A DNA stretch of 6,272 bases from Rubrobacter sp. (GTDB lineage: Bacteria; Actinomycetota; Rubrobacteria; Rubrobacterales; Rubrobacteraceae). Positions 5,418-6,272 of the stretch are shown one piece after another. The notes beneath the pieces were generated by a model. The model saw only the letters and a list, made by a program, of their open reading frames with translations, ran no database searches and was not told the DNA's origin. A program made the position numbers and the translations under genes. How positions within the stretch are numbered: the stretch's first letter is position 1; every line of letters starts with the position of its first letter. The DNA lies in contig JADDPM010000118.1 in assembly GCA_016781885.1 (NCBI GenBank), forward strand, positions 1 through 6,272, read 5' to 3'.

Positions 5418-6272
5418 GTGGCGCAGGAAGAGTTCAGGGACATGGCGGTCAGCGATCAGCGGCTCGAACGAATAAAGGACGAGGTCAGTTCTTCGAGCCT
5501 GTACAACGAGGACCTTGCGCCGACCGAGCCCGAGGAGCGGACCTGGACTACGTACAACATCGCCGCGCTCTGGATCGGGATGGCGATAGTCATAACGACC
5601 TACACCCTCGCCTCGGGCCTGATGGCCGCCGGGATGAATTGGTGGCAGGCGCTGCTCACGATCTCTTTAGGCAACCTCCTCGTCCTCGTCCCGATGCTCC
5701 TCAACGCCCACGCCGGGACCAAGTACGGGGTTCCATTCCCGGTCTTCGCGCGCTCCTCGTTCGGGATACGCGGGGCCAACTTCGCGGCGGTGGCCCGGGC
5801 TCTGGTGGCCTGCGGCTGGTTCGGGATACAGACCTGGATCGGGGGCCTCGCCCTCGACGCCCTGCTCACTACCCTCTGGGGCGGATGGGCGAACGTCACC
5901 GGGCATCAGTTCATAACCTTCTTCATCTTCTGGGCGATACAGGTGGCGATCATATTGAGCGGTATCGAGGGAGTGAAGTATTTCGAGTCCTTCGCAGCAC
6001 CCTTGCTAATCGGCGGCAGTGTGGCCCTGTTGATCTGGGGCTTCTACGCGGGCGGGGGCATCGGCAACGTCTTTACCTCCTCGGCCCAGCTACAGCAGGG
6101 GGATACGCCGTTCTGGTCGCTCTTCTGGCCCAGCCTCGCGGCGAACGTGGGGTACTGGATCACGCTCTCCCTCAACATCCCGGACTTCACCCGCTACGCA
6201 AAGAGCCAGCGCTCCCAGGTCGTCGGGCAGGCTATAGGACTCCCCCTCACTATGACCGCCTTCAGCTTCATC
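5418..6272 (+). CDS. NCS1-family nucleobase/hydantoin permease, 3'-truncated by the window
   Basis: The first 285 residues are present and the frame is open to the last base; family members are usually about 450-500 residues, so roughly 40% lies outside. After a hydrophilic N-terminus of about 47 residues come hydrophobic segments near 48-72, 77-97, 120-155, 164-183, 192-212 and 233-253, and a further one begins near 270. NCS1 signatures are TYTLASGLMAAGMNWWQAL, KYGVPFPVFARSSFG at 102-116, GWFGIQTW at 133-140 and NIPDFTRYAKSQ at 253-264. W134 and Q138 match the spacing of substrate-binding Trp117 and Gln121 in the hydantoin transporter Mhp1. It is probably a sodium- or proton-coupled inner-membrane importer. 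Its place 21 nt after the amidohydrolase suggests it brings in uracil, thymine, a dihydropyrimidine, hydantoin or allantoin; the neighbours favour pyrimidine-type rings. Confidence 0.92.
   Translation, partial: MAQEEFRDMAVSDQRLERIKDEVSSSSLYNEDLAPTEPEERTWTTYNIAALWIGMAIVITTYTLASGLMAAGMNWWQALLTISLGNLLVLVPMLLNAHAGTKYGVPFPVFARSSFGIRGANFAAVARALVACGWFGIQTWIGGLALDALLTTLWGGWANVTGHQFITFFIFWAIQVAIILSGIEGVKYFESFAAPLLIGGSVALLIWGFYAGGGIGNVFTSSAQLQQGDTPFWSLFWPSLAANVGYWITLSLNIPDFTRYAKSQRSQVVGQAIGLPLTMTAFSFI

Noticed and set aside
3554..5443. Antisense open frame of 629 codons on the - strand
   Set aside because: It lies opposite the aminotransferase and the amidohydrolase, both of which have complete active-site motifs. 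Its translation is Ser/Arg-rich low complexity with no recognisable domain, a common effect of GC-rich third positions.
1..6272. CRISPR array, mobile element, tRNA or rRNA
   Set aside because: No regularly spaced direct repeats, transposase-like product, terminal inverted repeats, or tRNA/rRNA-like segments were seen on reading the window.

Overview
The window looks like a piece of a GC-rich actinobacterial chromosome, most likely from a deep-branching F420-using lineage such as Rubrobacter or a relative. This rests on the high GC content, strong GGAGG-type ribosome binding sites, an F420-dependent luciferase-like oxidoreductase, and an unusual retention of AUA isoleucine codons in GC-rich genes. 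The organism assignment is inference. All supported genes are on the + strand.

Layout: bases 1-192 are upstream DNA without a gene, carrying a candidate promoter overlapped by an inverted repeat. Bases 193-1197 encode an LLM-class oxidoreductase of the F420-dependent glucose-6-phosphate dehydrogenase-like group. Bases 1198-1436 are intergenic, with a candidate promoter, a perfect 10-bp palindrome and a leader hairpin just before the next ribosome binding site. From 1437 onward there is one tightly packed operon: dihydropyrimidinase/hydantoinase (1437-2843), an AGXT2-like class III aminotransferase (2840-4144, 4-bp overlap), an M20-family N-carbamoyl amidohydrolase (4149-5396, 4-bp gap) and an NCS1 nucleobase/hydantoin permease (5418 to beyond the window edge, 21-bp gap).

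Taken together, the operon encodes uptake of a pyrimidine-like ring compound, hydrolytic ring opening, removal of the carbamoyl group, and transamination of the resulting beta-amino acid. This fits the lower part of reductive pyrimidine degradation: dihydrouracil or dihydrothymine to N-carbamoyl-beta-alanine or N-carbamoyl-beta-aminoisobutyrate, then to beta-alanine or beta-aminoisobutyrate, then to malonate semialdehyde or methylmalonate semialdehyde. Salvage of 5-substituted hydantoins is the main alternative. The first step, reduction of uracil or thymine, is not encoded by any classical dihydropyrimidine dehydrogenase in this window. It may lie past the 3' end. More speculatively, the F420-dependent enzyme upstream could be involved. 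I see no mobile element, CRISPR array, tRNA or rRNA.
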